Below are positions 42,424 through 51,780 of a stretch of DNA of 64,000 nucleotides, in pieces; the first letter of the stretch is position 1; every line of letters starts with the position of its first letter. The stretch covers positions 124,001 through 188,000 of the forward strand of contig CALLIK010000009.1 of the NCBI GenBank assembly GCA_938009235.1, written 5' to 3'. The notes below the pieces were generated by a model, which saw only the letters and a program-made list of their open reading frames with translations, did not search any database and was not told the DNA's origin. The DNA comes from an uncultured Caulobacterales bacterium. GTDB lineage: Bacteria > Pseudomonadota > Alphaproteobacteria > Caulobacterales > Maricaulaceae. Position numbers and translations under genes: made by a program.

Positions 42424-43626
42424 TTAGCCCTTCTTTTCTAAGAGTGCGATTTGAGTTTCGAAGGCCCAATCGAGCCAAGGCGTGAGGGCTTGTAGATCAG
42501 ACTTTTCGATCAGGCCTGAAGCCCAGACGCGGAAACCCGCAGGGGCTGTTTTGTAAGAGCCGAAATCAAGCGCGACGTTTTCTTCGCCAAGACGTTTCAC
42601 AATCGCTTTTGCGAAAGCCGCTTGCTCGTCTTTTGGAAGCGCCAAAACGCGAGGGTCAACGATTTTCATACAGACGCCTGTATTTGAGCGTTCTTCAGTT
42701 TTCTCAGCGAGGTTTTCAATCCAGTCAGCTTGATCAATCCAGTCATAAAGGACCTGCGCATTATCATTGGCGCGGTTCAGCATGAATTGAAGTCCACCAT
42801 TAGACTTGACCCAATTCAGAGCATCCAGATGATCTTCAGCACAAAGAAGTGACGGTGTGTTGATCGTCGCGCCTTGGAATAAGGCTTCGTTGATCTTGCC
42901 TTTGCTCGTCATGCGGAAGATTTTCGGCATAGGCCAAGGCGGCGTATAAGTCTCAAGACGCTCTACGGCGCGCGGGCTGAGGATGAGCATGCCATGACCG
43001 GCTTCGCCGCCCATGTTCTTCTGCCAGCTATATGTCAGAACATCGATTTTATCCCACTCGATCTCTTGAGCGTAAACAGCGGAGGTCGCATCGCAAATGG
43101 TCAGACCTTCGCGATCAGCAGGAATGAAATCAGCATTCGGGACGCGAACGCCCGCTGTTGTGCCGTTCCATGTAAAGACAAGGTCACGGTCGCCTGTGTA
43201 ATCATTCAGCGGCGGAAGCTGCCCGTAAGGCGCTTCGAGAATGCGTAAGTCTTTAAGCGGAAGCTGGCTCTTGGCATCTGTAATCCAAGCGTTACCGAAG
43301 TTTTCCCAAGCTGCAACATCAACGCCGCGCGGTCCAAGCAATGACCACATGGCCATCTCAACTGCGCCTGTATCAGAGGCGGGGACAATCGCGATGCGGT
43401 AATCAGCGGGAACTTCAAGGACTTCACGTGTGAGGTCGATGACTTCTTTTAATTTGGATTTGCCGAGGGCGGAGCGATGGGAGCGTCCCAAAGCCGCGTC
43501 GCTTAGGACGTCTAAAGTCCAACCTGGACGTTTTTTTGTGGGACCCGCACTAAAACGGGGATCGACAGGTTTCACTGTCGGTTTCACTGCTCGCGCAGCG
43601 CTAGAGGTGGCTATCGCCATAGTCAT
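42424..43626 (-). CDS. serC: Phosphoserine aminotransferase
   Basis: PVDPRFSAGPTKKRPGW; TYSWQKNMGGEAGHGMLILSPRAVERLE; adjacent to serA. Confidence 0.93.
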   Translation of the reverse strand: MTMAIATSSAARAVKPTVKPVDPRFSAGPTKKRPGWTLDVLSDAALGRSHRSALGKSKLKEVIDLTREVLEVPADYRIAIVPASDTGAVEMAMWSLLGPRGVDVAAWENFGNAWITDAKSQLPLKDLRILEAPYGQLPPLNDYTGDRDLVFTWNGTTAGVRVPNADFIPADREGLTICDATSAVYAQEIEWDKIDVLTYSWQKNMGGEAGHGMLILSPRAVERLETYTPPWPMPKIFRMTSKGKINEALFQGATINTPSLLCAEDHLDALNWVKSNGGLQFMLNRANDNAQVLYDWIDQADWIENLAEKTEERSNTGVCMKIVDPRVLALPKDEQAAFAKAIVKRLGEENVALDFGSYKTAPAGFRVWASGLIEKSDLQALTPWLDWAFETQIALLEKKG

Positions 43627-43690
43627 GTCTCCTCAGGCAGCGTTTTTGTACTGACTTCAAAGTGCGCCTCAGTGGGGAGGCGTGGCCCAT
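43627..43690 (-). promoter_or_regulatory. Candidate serC leader RNA
   Basis: Minus strand hairpin CGCCTC-CCCACT-GAGGCG (43665-43682) then GCGCACTTTGAAGTCAGT...GCCTGAGGAG just before the serC start; a cis-regulatory serC motif is known in alphaproteobacteria. Confidence 0.5.
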
Positions 43691-43836
43691 ATTTTGGCTA
43701 ATGCGCCGATCGTGAAGAGTCAAGCCCGTCTGACGTGGCTATGCTAAAAGGAGAAAAAGCTAAGTCTGCGTGAGGTGGACATTATTAATCTGGTCTGGAC
43801 TTTTTTTATAGTCGTGTGCCTGAAACTCGGCACCAA

Positions 43837-43873
43837 AGTTAACCTTAATGTGAATTCAACATTAACGTTAACT
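43837..43873. promoter_or_regulatory. Long dyad (15-bp arms) upstream of the metalloprotease gene
   Basis: AGTTAACCTTAATGT-GAATTCA-ACATTAACGTTAACT; one mismatch in 15 bp. Confidence 0.55.
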
Positions 43874-43926
43874 TTTATCTCTTAAATTTAATGTAGCTAT
43901 CATCACTAATACTGTAATGAGGGCCT

Positions 43927-46125
43927 GTGACCTATTTATCAAAAACCCATCTTTCCACGCTTTCGTTAGCCTCAATGCTGCTCTTGTCAGCTTGCGGCGG
44001 GGGAGGTGGTAGCAGTACCACCACCACCACACCTACGACCGCTGCTGATACGACTTCGCCAAGTGTTAGCTTCAGTTCGGCAACATTATCAATCGTATCT
44101 GGCACAAGCAGGGTATCTAATTTAACGGCTACGGATAACGTGGGTGTTACAACTGGCCCAACAGTCACCTGTACAAATGGCGGCACTTTCACTGTAGGGT
44201 CAGACCTTTTCACAGCCGCAACGGTTAGTGCCAACACGGTAAGTGTATGTACTGCGACAGCGAGTGATGCTGCGGGAAATACCGGAACAGCAACATTAAC
44301 CGTTACTATGACACCGTCCGTTCCAGATACGACTGCGCCTACTGTTACATTTAGTGCTGCGACATTATCTGTAGCGTCTGGTGGGACGGGTAGTTCTGTA
44401 TTGACTGCGGTTGACGCTTTAGGTGTTACATCAGGCCCAACAGTCACCTGTACGGCGGGTGGCAGCTTTAACGTCAGTACCAATGTGTTCACGGCGGCAA
44501 CTGTCACGCAACAGACGACAAGTGTCTGTACAGCGACAGCAAGCGATAGTGCTGGGAACGAGGGAACTGCGACCTTAACTGTTACTATGACACCTGCCCA
44601 AGCCGCCACAAGCGTCACGCTTTCTGGTAAATTGACCTATGACCGTGTTCCCTTGAACACTTCTACAAATGGTTTGGATTATGACGGAATTACTCAAATG
44701 CCGATCCGTCTAGCGCCCGTTGAACTGCTGAATTCATCAGGTACAGTTTTATTGAGCACAGTCTCCGACGATAATGGCGATTACAGCTTTACGGTTGTTT
44801 CAGGACAAGATGTTCGTGTTCGTGTTAAATCCGAAGTTCAACAAGTCGCACCTGCGGGAATCGATTTCCAAGTGATTGATAATACGTCTGGAGATGCGCT
44901 TTACGCTCTGCAAGGCGCTATTTCAGAGGTTCCAGCCGTTAACCAGACACGTAACCTTAACGCGGCCTCAGGTTGGGGCGGAACGAGTTACACATCCACA
45001 CGAGCGGCGGCTCCTTTTGCTTTGCTAGATACAATTTATGAAGCGTTGGAAGATTTTATTGCTGTCGACCCTGACATAGACTTCCCAGCCTTTAAGGTGA
45101 TGTGGAGCACACTTAACCGCGCCCAGAGCGGCACTGTCTCTGACGGAGATATCGGTACGTCTTCTTTCACAGTCTCTAACGGCGTCCCTGTAATTAGGAT
45201 TTTGGGCGATGCAGATAGTGACACGGACGAATATGATGTTCACGTCGTCGTTCATGAATTTGGTCATTACTTTGAGAACTCATTGAGCCGCTCTGACTCC
45301 ATTGGTGGATCACATAGTTCGAGTGACCAATTAGACCCACGCGTTGCATTTGGTGAGGGTTGGGGAAATGCGCTTTCGGGCATTGTCCTAGAAGATCCAT
45401 TTTATCGCGATAGCTTTGGGACGGCTCAGTCTCAAGGTTTCAGCATTAATGTTGAAAACAATACTTACACCTCTTCGGGATGGTATTCTGAAGGCTCGGT
45501 CCAATCCATTATTTATGATTTGTTTGATGCTACGAATGATGGTGCGGATACAGCCAATTTCGGGTTGGGGCCAATTTATGGCGCTTTCACCGACCCTGCG
45601 TATAAAAACACAGAAGCCTTCACTACGATTTTCTCTTTCCTAGAAGCCCTCGATAATCAGTCTGGTATCACGACAAGCCAAATCACGGCGCTGACGGCGG
45701 CGCAGGGTATTTCTGGGACAACAGGTTTTGGTCTTGGAGAAACGAATGATGGTGGTTTGTCAGATGCTTTGCCAGTCTATCTACCGCTTCTGACTGATGG
45801 CACTGAAGTCGAATTTTGTTCTGTCGATAACTTTGGAACGTATAACAAGCTCGGTAATCGCCGCTATCTTGAATTTACGGCTCCAGCAGCAGGGAGCTAC
45901 GAGTTTAGTATGGACCGGTTATCAGGTGACACATCGAGTGATCCTGACCTCATTGTCTATAAAGATGGGGCCGTCGTCGGAGTTGGAGAGTCAGCCTCAA
46001 CAGGCAGTGAGTCTCTAACGGTTACTTTGGCTGCGGGTCAGCATGTGGTTGATGCCTATAATTATAACAACATCAGCGGAACCTCTGCCGATGTTTGCTA
46101 CACCCTTAGTTTGGAGGCACCGTAA
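43927..46125 (+). CDS. Secreted lipoprotein zinc metallopeptidase with two tandem Ig-like repeats
   Basis: Lipobox LLSACGGGG; HEFGH at 45253-45267 with downstream FGEGWGN; two ~90-aa repeats (about 44047-44313 and 44326-44592). Start may be GTG 43927 or a downstream ATG. Confidence 0.8.
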   Translation: MTYLSKTHLSTLSLASMLLLSACGGGGGSSTTTTTPTTAADTTSPSVSFSSATLSIVSGTSRVSNLTATDNVGVTTGPTVTCTNGGTFTVGSDLFTAATVSANTVSVCTATASDAAGNTGTATLTVTMTPSVPDTTAPTVTFSAATLSVASGGTGSSVLTAVDALGVTSGPTVTCTAGGSFNVSTNVFTAATVTQQTTSVCTATASDSAGNEGTATLTVTMTPAQAATSVTLSGKLTYDRVPLNTSTNGLDYDGITQMPIRLAPVELLNSSGTVLLSTVSDDNGDYSFTVVSGQDVRVRVKSEVQQVAPAGIDFQVIDNTSGDALYALQGAISEVPAVNQTRNLNAASGWGGTSYTSTRAAAPFALLDTIYEALEDFIAVDPDIDFPAFKVMWSTLNRAQSGTVSDGDIGTSSFTVSNGVPVIRILGDADSDTDEYDVHVVVHEFGHYFENSLSRSDSIGGSHSSSDQLDPRVAFGEGWGNALSGIVLEDPFYRDSFGTAQSQGFSINVENNTYTSSGWYSEGSVQSIIYDLFDATNDGADTANFGLGPIYGAFTDPAYKNTEAFTTIFSFLEALDNQSGITTSQITALTAAQGISGTTGFGLGETNDGGLSDALPVYLPLLTDGTEVEFCSVDNFGTYNKLGNRRYLEFTAPAAGSYEFSMDRLSGDTSSDPDLIVYKDGAVVGVGESASTGSESLTVTLAAGQHVVDAYNYNNISGTSADVCYTLSLEAP

Positions 46126-46127
46126 TC

Positions 46128-46688
46128 ATGTCACACTTAAAAACTGTATTAAGTTTGGTTGTTGCTGGAGGCCTATGCGCCTGCACAGCAGCGTCACAAC
46201 AAAGTGCTGACGCCCAAATAGAGCCATCAAAAGTGGTTGAAACCGTAACGTCTAAGGTAACGGCACCTATGGCGACAGTTAAGCCTGGCGCAAATATCAC
46301 TCTGAACTCAGTCTTGCCAAAAACTATGGTGGCGGGTGAATTTCAAACGGTTCAACTTAGCCTGACTGATGCCTATTTAAATGGCTCTCTTGAGGTTAAC
46401 ATTAAGACTAGCTCCGGACTACGTATCTTCGGCGGACAAGACAGCCAAAGCTTCGATATGTCCAAAGAGGGCCCACATAATTTTGATGTGGATGTTGCTG
46501 CCGATACAGATGGCGTTTATTTCTTAAACGTCTTTACGACGGCAAATGGATCAGCACGTAGTTTTTCAGTGCGTGTAAACGTTGGTAACGTCACGCAAAA
46601 AATGTTTGACGATCTGAGGCCTGCGAGCGGAGAGCTTGTCGAATCTGGTACCATTCGTGTCATGGATGCGGACGAGACTATTCGTTAA
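46128..46688 (+). CDS. Hypothetical lipoprotein co-oriented with the metallopeptidase
   Basis: Lipobox LCAC; begins 3 nt after the preceding stop codon. Confidence 0.65.
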   Translation: MSHLKTVLSLVVAGGLCACTAASQQSADAQIEPSKVVETVTSKVTAPMATVKPGANITLNSVLPKTMVAGEFQTVQLSLTDAYLNGSLEVNIKTSSGLRIFGGQDSQSFDMSKEGPHNFDVDVAADTDGVYFLNVFTTANGSARSFSVRVNVGNVTQKMFDDLRPASGELVESGTIRVMDADETIR

Positions 46689-46769
46689 AAACGATACTCA
46701 CAAAGCTGTCACTATTCAAAGCCTCTTAGACCGTCTAGTCTGAGAGGCTTAATTGTATGGAGAGATGAC

Positions 46770-47618
46770 ATGAGCGAACAAGTGCTATCCGATTGGACCC
46801 CACCAAAAATTTGGAAAAATAAAGTTTCAGGCGGAAAGTTTGCAAATATCAATCGTCCAACAGCTGGCTCGACACATGAGAAAGCTCTCTCAGTTGGTAA
46901 ACATGACTTGCAACTTTATTCATTAGGAACACCAAATGGGGTGAAAGTAACCATCATGCTCGAAGAGCTGCTGGAGCTTGGTATCAGCAGCGCTGATTAT
47001 GACGCATGGCTCATCAATATTGGTGAGGGCGACCAATTTGGATCTGGCTTTGTTGAAGTAAACCCAAATTCGAAAATTCCTGCACTCATCGACCATTCAG
47101 ATGGCAAGACACAGCGTGTTTTTGAGTCAGCTTCAATCTTGATGTATTTGGCCGAAAAATTTGGTCACTTCCTTCCAGAGAGTGGTGCAGCGAGAACAGA
47201 ATGCCTGTCTTGGTTGTTTTGGCAGATGGGGAGTGCTCCATATTTGGGCGGTGGATTTGGGCATTTCTACGCCTATGCTCCGATGAAGATCGAATATTGT
47301 ATTGATCGCTTTTCAATGGAAGTAAAACGTCAGCTGGATGTACTGGATCAACGCCTAGCCGAAAACGAGTTCATTGCGGGAGATACTCTAACCATCGCAG
47401 ACTTTGCGATTTATCCTTGGTATGGCGGCATGGCCCGCGGTGTTCTTTATGAGGCTGGTGAGTTCCTTCAGGTCGAGAGCTATGAGAATTTACAGCGTTG
47501 GACAAAGCAACTTGCCGCGCGCCCAGCATTTCGTCGGGGCCAACTCGTGAACAGATATTGGGACGACAAAGGCTTGTCTGAACGCCATGATGCATCCGAC
47601 TTTGACGGCTTGTTGTGA
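46770..47618 (+). CDS. YghU-like glutathione S-transferase family protein
   Basis: LYSLGTPNGVKVTIMLEEL; NPNSKIPALID; FESASILMYLAEKFG. Confidence 0.9.
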   Translation: MSEQVLSDWTPPKIWKNKVSGGKFANINRPTAGSTHEKALSVGKHDLQLYSLGTPNGVKVTIMLEELLELGISSADYDAWLINIGEGDQFGSGFVEVNPNSKIPALIDHSDGKTQRVFESASILMYLAEKFGHFLPESGAARTECLSWLFWQMGSAPYLGGGFGHFYAYAPMKIEYCIDRFSMEVKRQLDVLDQRLAENEFIAGDTLTIADFAIYPWYGGMARGVLYEAGEFLQVESYENLQRWTKQLAARPAFRRGQLVNRYWDDKGLSERHDASDFDGLL

Positions 47619-47740
47619 TCTTGAACGCCGCAACATTGCCTTAAGGCTTTCATTATAGATGTAATCTCATTCAATAGTTGGACTTTTGGGGGCGCAGCAC
47701 GGGGCTGTAACGAAAGTTTTTCTAAAGATTGGAGACACTC

Positions 47741-48427
47741 ATGAAAATTTTAGTTTCAGCGTTATGCTGTGCCGCTTTTTTGGCCGGATGCAGTACGGCT
47801 ACAACAAATTACAAAAGTCAGCCTTCGGACTCTAAATTCGCTGTTGGCTTAGGTGCCGGCACAACAGGTATCACGGCCGAAGCTAAATTTTCACCAAATG
47901 ACAGAATTGCCCTTCGAGGAAATTATAACTTTGGTGAAATTGTTGTCGATCAAGATTATGATGGTATCGATTATGACGGTGACTTGAGCCTAAGTACGTT
48001 CGGCGGATTTGTAGACGTTGCACCGTTCAAAAATGGGTTTGTTTTATCCGGTGGTGCTTATGTTGGTGATAAGACGTTCGACTTGAATGCGACGCCAAGT
48101 AATGCAGTGGAGATCGGCGGACTTAGTTTTGATCCGTCAGATGTTGGTACGCTCACTGGGCGAGCCGAGTTTAATAATTTTGCGCCTTATGCAGGCATAG
48201 GATATGACAGCTTCATAAGTGGGTCTAGCAATTGGTCGTTTAATGCTAGAGCGGGAGTGATGTTTACTGGTTCTGTGGATGTCGATTTGGTCTCCGTAAA
48301 TGGACTGTTGTCCAACGATCAAACTTTACGCGATGAAATTGAGGCTGAAATTCTAGCTATCGAAGAAGATGCGGAGAATTATAAATATTACCCCGTCTTG
48401 ACAATAGGCATAGCGCGCCGCTTCTAA
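47741..48427 (+). CDS. Hypothetical lipoprotein with outer-membrane beta-barrel character
   Basis: Lipobox FLAGC; alternating beta pattern ending LTIGIARRF. Confidence 0.6.
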   Translation: MKILVSALCCAAFLAGCSTATTNYKSQPSDSKFAVGLGAGTTGITAEAKFSPNDRIALRGNYNFGEIVVDQDYDGIDYDGDLSLSTFGGFVDVAPFKNGFVLSGGAYVGDKTFDLNATPSNAVEIGGLSFDPSDVGTLTGRAEFNNFAPYAGIGYDSFISGSSNWSFNARAGVMFTGSVDVDLVSVNGLLSNDQTLRDEIEAEILAIEEDAENYKYYPVLTIGIARRF

Positions 48428-48502
48428 AGACTCTCGCGTGCGACATAGCTGAGTTTGGATGTGTTTTGAATGTGTGAACTCGGCCTGCGATAGGGTCGAG
48501 TT

Positions 48503-48667
48503 TTAAGCGATCAATGCAGCGACAACTTTCCGTTTCCCAGTATAAGAGTACCGCTCATGCATGATGCGAAAGTTATCGAGCAAGGGCACCAACTGAACGT
48601 CAGGCAGTAGGGCGAGGTTCGCGTCTCATGATGCCGTGTCAATGATAGCGTAAGTGCGGCTCGTCAT
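48503..48667 (-). pseudogene. Remnant resembling the C-terminus of a TauD/gamma-butyrobetaine-type dioxygenase
   Basis: Minus-strand reading MTSRTYAIIDTAS*DANLALLPDVQLVPLLDNFRIMHERYSYTGKRKVVAALIA* with in-frame TGA; DNFRIMHERYSYTGKR resembles the HxR-TGxR C-terminal motif. Confidence 0.4.
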
Positions 48668-49548
48668 TATGGCATAGCCTCGCTGCGATAGGTTTCGACA
48701 ACATCATAAAATTCGCGGCCCGTGAGGTTTATTTGTGCCGCATAGCCAGACTCTGTGATCCGCGTTGGAGTTTGTGTGCCAATGATTGGGATGACATTGG
48801 CTGCGTGGGCGCGGGTGAAGGCGAGGGCGGCGACAGACCGTGTCGTGCCATAACGCAAGCCAATCTCGTCTAAGACCGTTTGAACTGGCCCTTTCTCGAG
48901 TGGAATTTGACCGCGAGTTAATGGCGACCACGCCATGACCGTCGCGCCCGTCGCAGATGCATAATCCAATGTGCCGTCAGTAATAGGGTCTTGCATTAGA
49001 GCTGAAAATTCAGGTTGCAGGGTCGCGATCGGGTGATCCAAATATTGTTGTAGAGCGTGGGTTTGCGCGACAGTAAAGTTTGACACGCCAATGAGGCGCG
49101 TTTTCCCGCTTTCCACGAGTTCATTCAGGGCGCGAGCCGTCTCGTCCATCGGAGTCGTCAAATCAGGGCGATGTATCTGATACAGGTCGACATAGTCGGT
49201 CTGTAAGCGCTCCAATGAAGCGTCCATTGCCGCCATTATATAACGGTAGGAACTATCATAAGGGCGGACAGCATCTATGCCGCCTTTGGTCGCGAGCACC
49301 ATCTGTTTTCGAAGGCTAGGCGCAGCAGCTAAGACTTCGCCTAAACGCGCCTCTGCTTGTCCGAATCCATTGTCTTCGCGGTCAGGAAACTCGCCTAAGC
49401 CGTAAATGTCTGCTGTGTCGATTAGGTTCATGCCCGCGTCTAATGCGGTTCTAATAATGCGGTCACCCATGTCGACATTATGTTGAGCGAAGCGCCAACA
49501 GCCGAACGCGACCTTGCCAACTGTAATGTCGCTATGCCCAAGTTTCAT
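48667..49548 (-). CDS. Aldo/keto reductase
   Basis: DTADIYGLGE; YVDLYQIHRPD; IGVSNFT; likely start MKLGHSD at 49548. Confidence 0.9.
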   Translation of the reverse strand: MKLGHSDITVGKVAFGCWRFAQHNVDMGDRIIRTALDAGMNLIDTADIYGLGEFPDREDNGFGQAEARLGEVLAAAPSLRKQMVLATKGGIDAVRPYDSSYRYIMAAMDASLERLQTDYVDLYQIHRPDLTTPMDETARALNELVESGKTRLIGVSNFTVAQTHALQQYLDHPIATLQPEFSALMQDPITDGTLDYASATGATVMAWSPLTRGQIPLEKGPVQTVLDEIGLRYGTTRSVAALAFTRAHAANVIPIIGTQTPTRITESGYAAQINLTGREFYDVVETYRSEAMP

Positions 49549-49555
49549 GACAGGT

Positions 49556-50212
49556 CTATCCTTCGAAGTCTTTGGCATCTGCAAATGCAAGTTGGAATGC
49601 GGGACGTGTTTTCATGCGCCCCATGTAAGCTTTGAACACAGGGTCATGTCCAAGGCCATAGGCGCGCGCCCAATTCAAGTTCTGCCCAGTTAGACAGTCT
49701 GCTGCGGTGAAAGTATCTCCACAGATAAAGTCGGAGGTTTCCAGTCGCGTCTTAAGCTGGGGAAGGACTTCATTTTCGATTTTATCGCGATTAAATTTCG
49801 CGAAGTCTTGATTGCGTGCGGGCTTAGGTAAAATGGTTTCGTGTAGGCGTATGTTCCAAAGCATCTGATCCATCCATGATCCGCCTAAGGCCATGATCTG
49901 TAGATAGGTCGCGCGTGCGCGGTGATCGTTTGGTAGGGGCGCAAAACGCGGGTCTAGGTCCGCAAGCCATGTCAGAATAGCCAAAGACTCTGTTATCGTT
50001 TGCGTCGACCCATCGCTATATTCGACATCCAAAACAGGCACGCCGTGGCTTGGGTTTTTAGCTAGAAACTCTGGCGTATATTGTTCGCCTTTACGCAAGG
50101 CTACGCGAATAGTTTTGAAACTCTTGCCGCGCATTTCATGTAACAGCCATTTCACGCGGGCTGATCGCGATAGGGGATAATGATAGAGCGTGAGCTGAGA
50201 TATTTGATCCAT
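49556..50212 (-). CDS. Glutathione S-transferase family protein
   Basis: Thioredoxin-fold N-terminus and GST C-terminal domain (FICGDTFTAADCL). Confidence 0.88.
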   Translation of the reverse strand: MDQISQLTLYHYPLSRSARVKWLLHEMRGKSFKTIRVALRKGEQYTPEFLAKNPSHGVPVLDVEYSDGSTQTITESLAILTWLADLDPRFAPLPNDHRARATYLQIMALGGSWMDQMLWNIRLHETILPKPARNQDFAKFNRDKIENEVLPQLKTRLETSDFICGDTFTAADCLTGQNLNWARAYGLGHDPVFKAYMGRMKTRPAFQLAFADAKDFEG

Positions 50213-50538
50213 AAGCTTGGTTAGCTTAAATCGCTCATTTGATAAATAGGTTAGAAAAAAGTATCTAAGTAAGTGCGTTGAACGTTGTTGTTCTAAGTTT
50301 TCAAACTTTGCGATTTATAGTCAAACGGATTTAACTCAGATTTTTCTGGTTCAATTTTACAGCACACAATGATCAAACGCATAGATTTGGGCTATCTAAA
50401 AAGTTTACCTCTCGAAGTTGTTATTGTGATTCCCTTCATAATGTGTGCAATCAATGATTAACATTTTAATTGAGGTTATTTGCTGTTGCGCGATGTGACG
50501 CCTATAGCTGTGCAGACTGTGACGGATTGGGAACAACC

Positions 50539-51711
50539 ATGGACGATAATTTTCAAGATATAGATTCTACGAATGCGGATGTCAGAGATGGCGTCCAAGA
50601 TCGTTATGGCGCTGGCGCTCAAGCTGTAGAGGCAGCGTTATGCTGTCCTATCGACTATGATCCGCAATATTTGGAAATCATCCCACAAGAAGTCCTAGAC
50701 CGCGATTATGGCTGTGGCGATCCGTCCCGCTATGTCCGAGAAGGCGAAACCGTATTGGACCTTGGGTCAGGTGGCGGCAAAATCTGTTTCATCGCATCGC
50801 AAATCGTTGGCCCCAAAGGCCGCGTCATTGGCGTCGATATGACGGACGAAATGTTGGAGCTTGCGCGCGAAAATGCGCCAATCATTGCTGAGCGTGTTGG
50901 CTATTCGAACGTAGAATTTCGTCGCGGTCACATTGAAGAATTGAAGCTCGATCTAGACCTGCTTGATACGTGGTTGGCGGCCAATCCTGTTGCCTCTGCG
51001 AATGACATGGAACGTATGGATGCCGAGATTTTGCGGTTGCGGTCAGAGATGACAATGATTCCAGATAATTCCGTTGATGTGATTGTGTCCAATTGCGTTT
51101 TGAACTTGGTGTCAGACACAAAGAAAAAACAACTCTTCGCGGAAATGTTCCGTGTCTTGAAAGTTGGCGGCCGTGTTGCGGTCTCTGATATTATTTCAGA
51201 TGAGGACAGCCCAGAAGAGCTAAAACAAGACTCGCGTTTGTGGTCTGGATGTATTTCTGGTGCCTTGACGGAGCTAGGCTTTGTGGCGGCTTTGGAAGAG
51301 GCTGGATTCCACGGCATCATGGTCGACAAATTCGAATCTGATCCTTGGCAAATCGTTCAAGGGATCGAATATCGTTCAGCCACATATTTAGCCTATAAAG
51401 GCAAACAGGGCGAATGCTTAGAGAAGAACCAAGCGGTTATTTACAAAGGCCCATGGCGTCAGGTTCAAGATGATGACGGACATGTTTTTATGCGCGGCGA
51501 ACGTTCTGCTGTCTGCGAGAAAACCTTCAACCTCATGCAGCTTGAACCTTATTCGGATATGTTCTTCACAGTGGAACCAAGTGTTCCCGTGACAGACCGA
51601 ATTGAGTGGCCTACCGCTGATTGCGGTGTACGCCGCCGTGACCCACAAGAGACGAAACGCGGCGCGCCAAAGGTTACGACAGACCCGAGCCAAAGTGGTT
51701 CCTGCTGTTAG
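50539..51711 (+). CDS. ArsM-like SAM-dependent methyltransferase (arsenite methyltransferase family)
   Basis: LDLGSGGGKICF, SNCVLNLVSD, SGCISGALTE; Cys positions match the ArsM pattern; C-terminal SCC. Likely start ATG 50539. Confidence 0.78.
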   Translation: MDDNFQDIDSTNADVRDGVQDRYGAGAQAVEAALCCPIDYDPQYLEIIPQEVLDRDYGCGDPSRYVREGETVLDLGSGGGKICFIASQIVGPKGRVIGVDMTDEMLELARENAPIIAERVGYSNVEFRRGHIEELKLDLDLLDTWLAANPVASANDMERMDAEILRLRSEMTMIPDNSVDVIVSNCVLNLVSDTKKKQLFAEMFRVLKVGGRVAVSDIISDEDSPEELKQDSRLWSGCISGALTELGFVAALEEAGFHGIMVDKFESDPWQIVQGIEYRSATYLAYKGKQGECLEKNQAVIYKGPWRQVQDDDGHVFMRGERSAVCEKTFNLMQLEPYSDMFFTVEPSVPVTDRIEWPTADCGVRRRDPQETKRGAPKVTTDPSQSGSCC

Positions 51712-51780
51712 CCTGAAGACCTATCAAACCTCATATTAATGATTGCGACGTGTCCCGATATGCGTTGGAAAGACATGACT

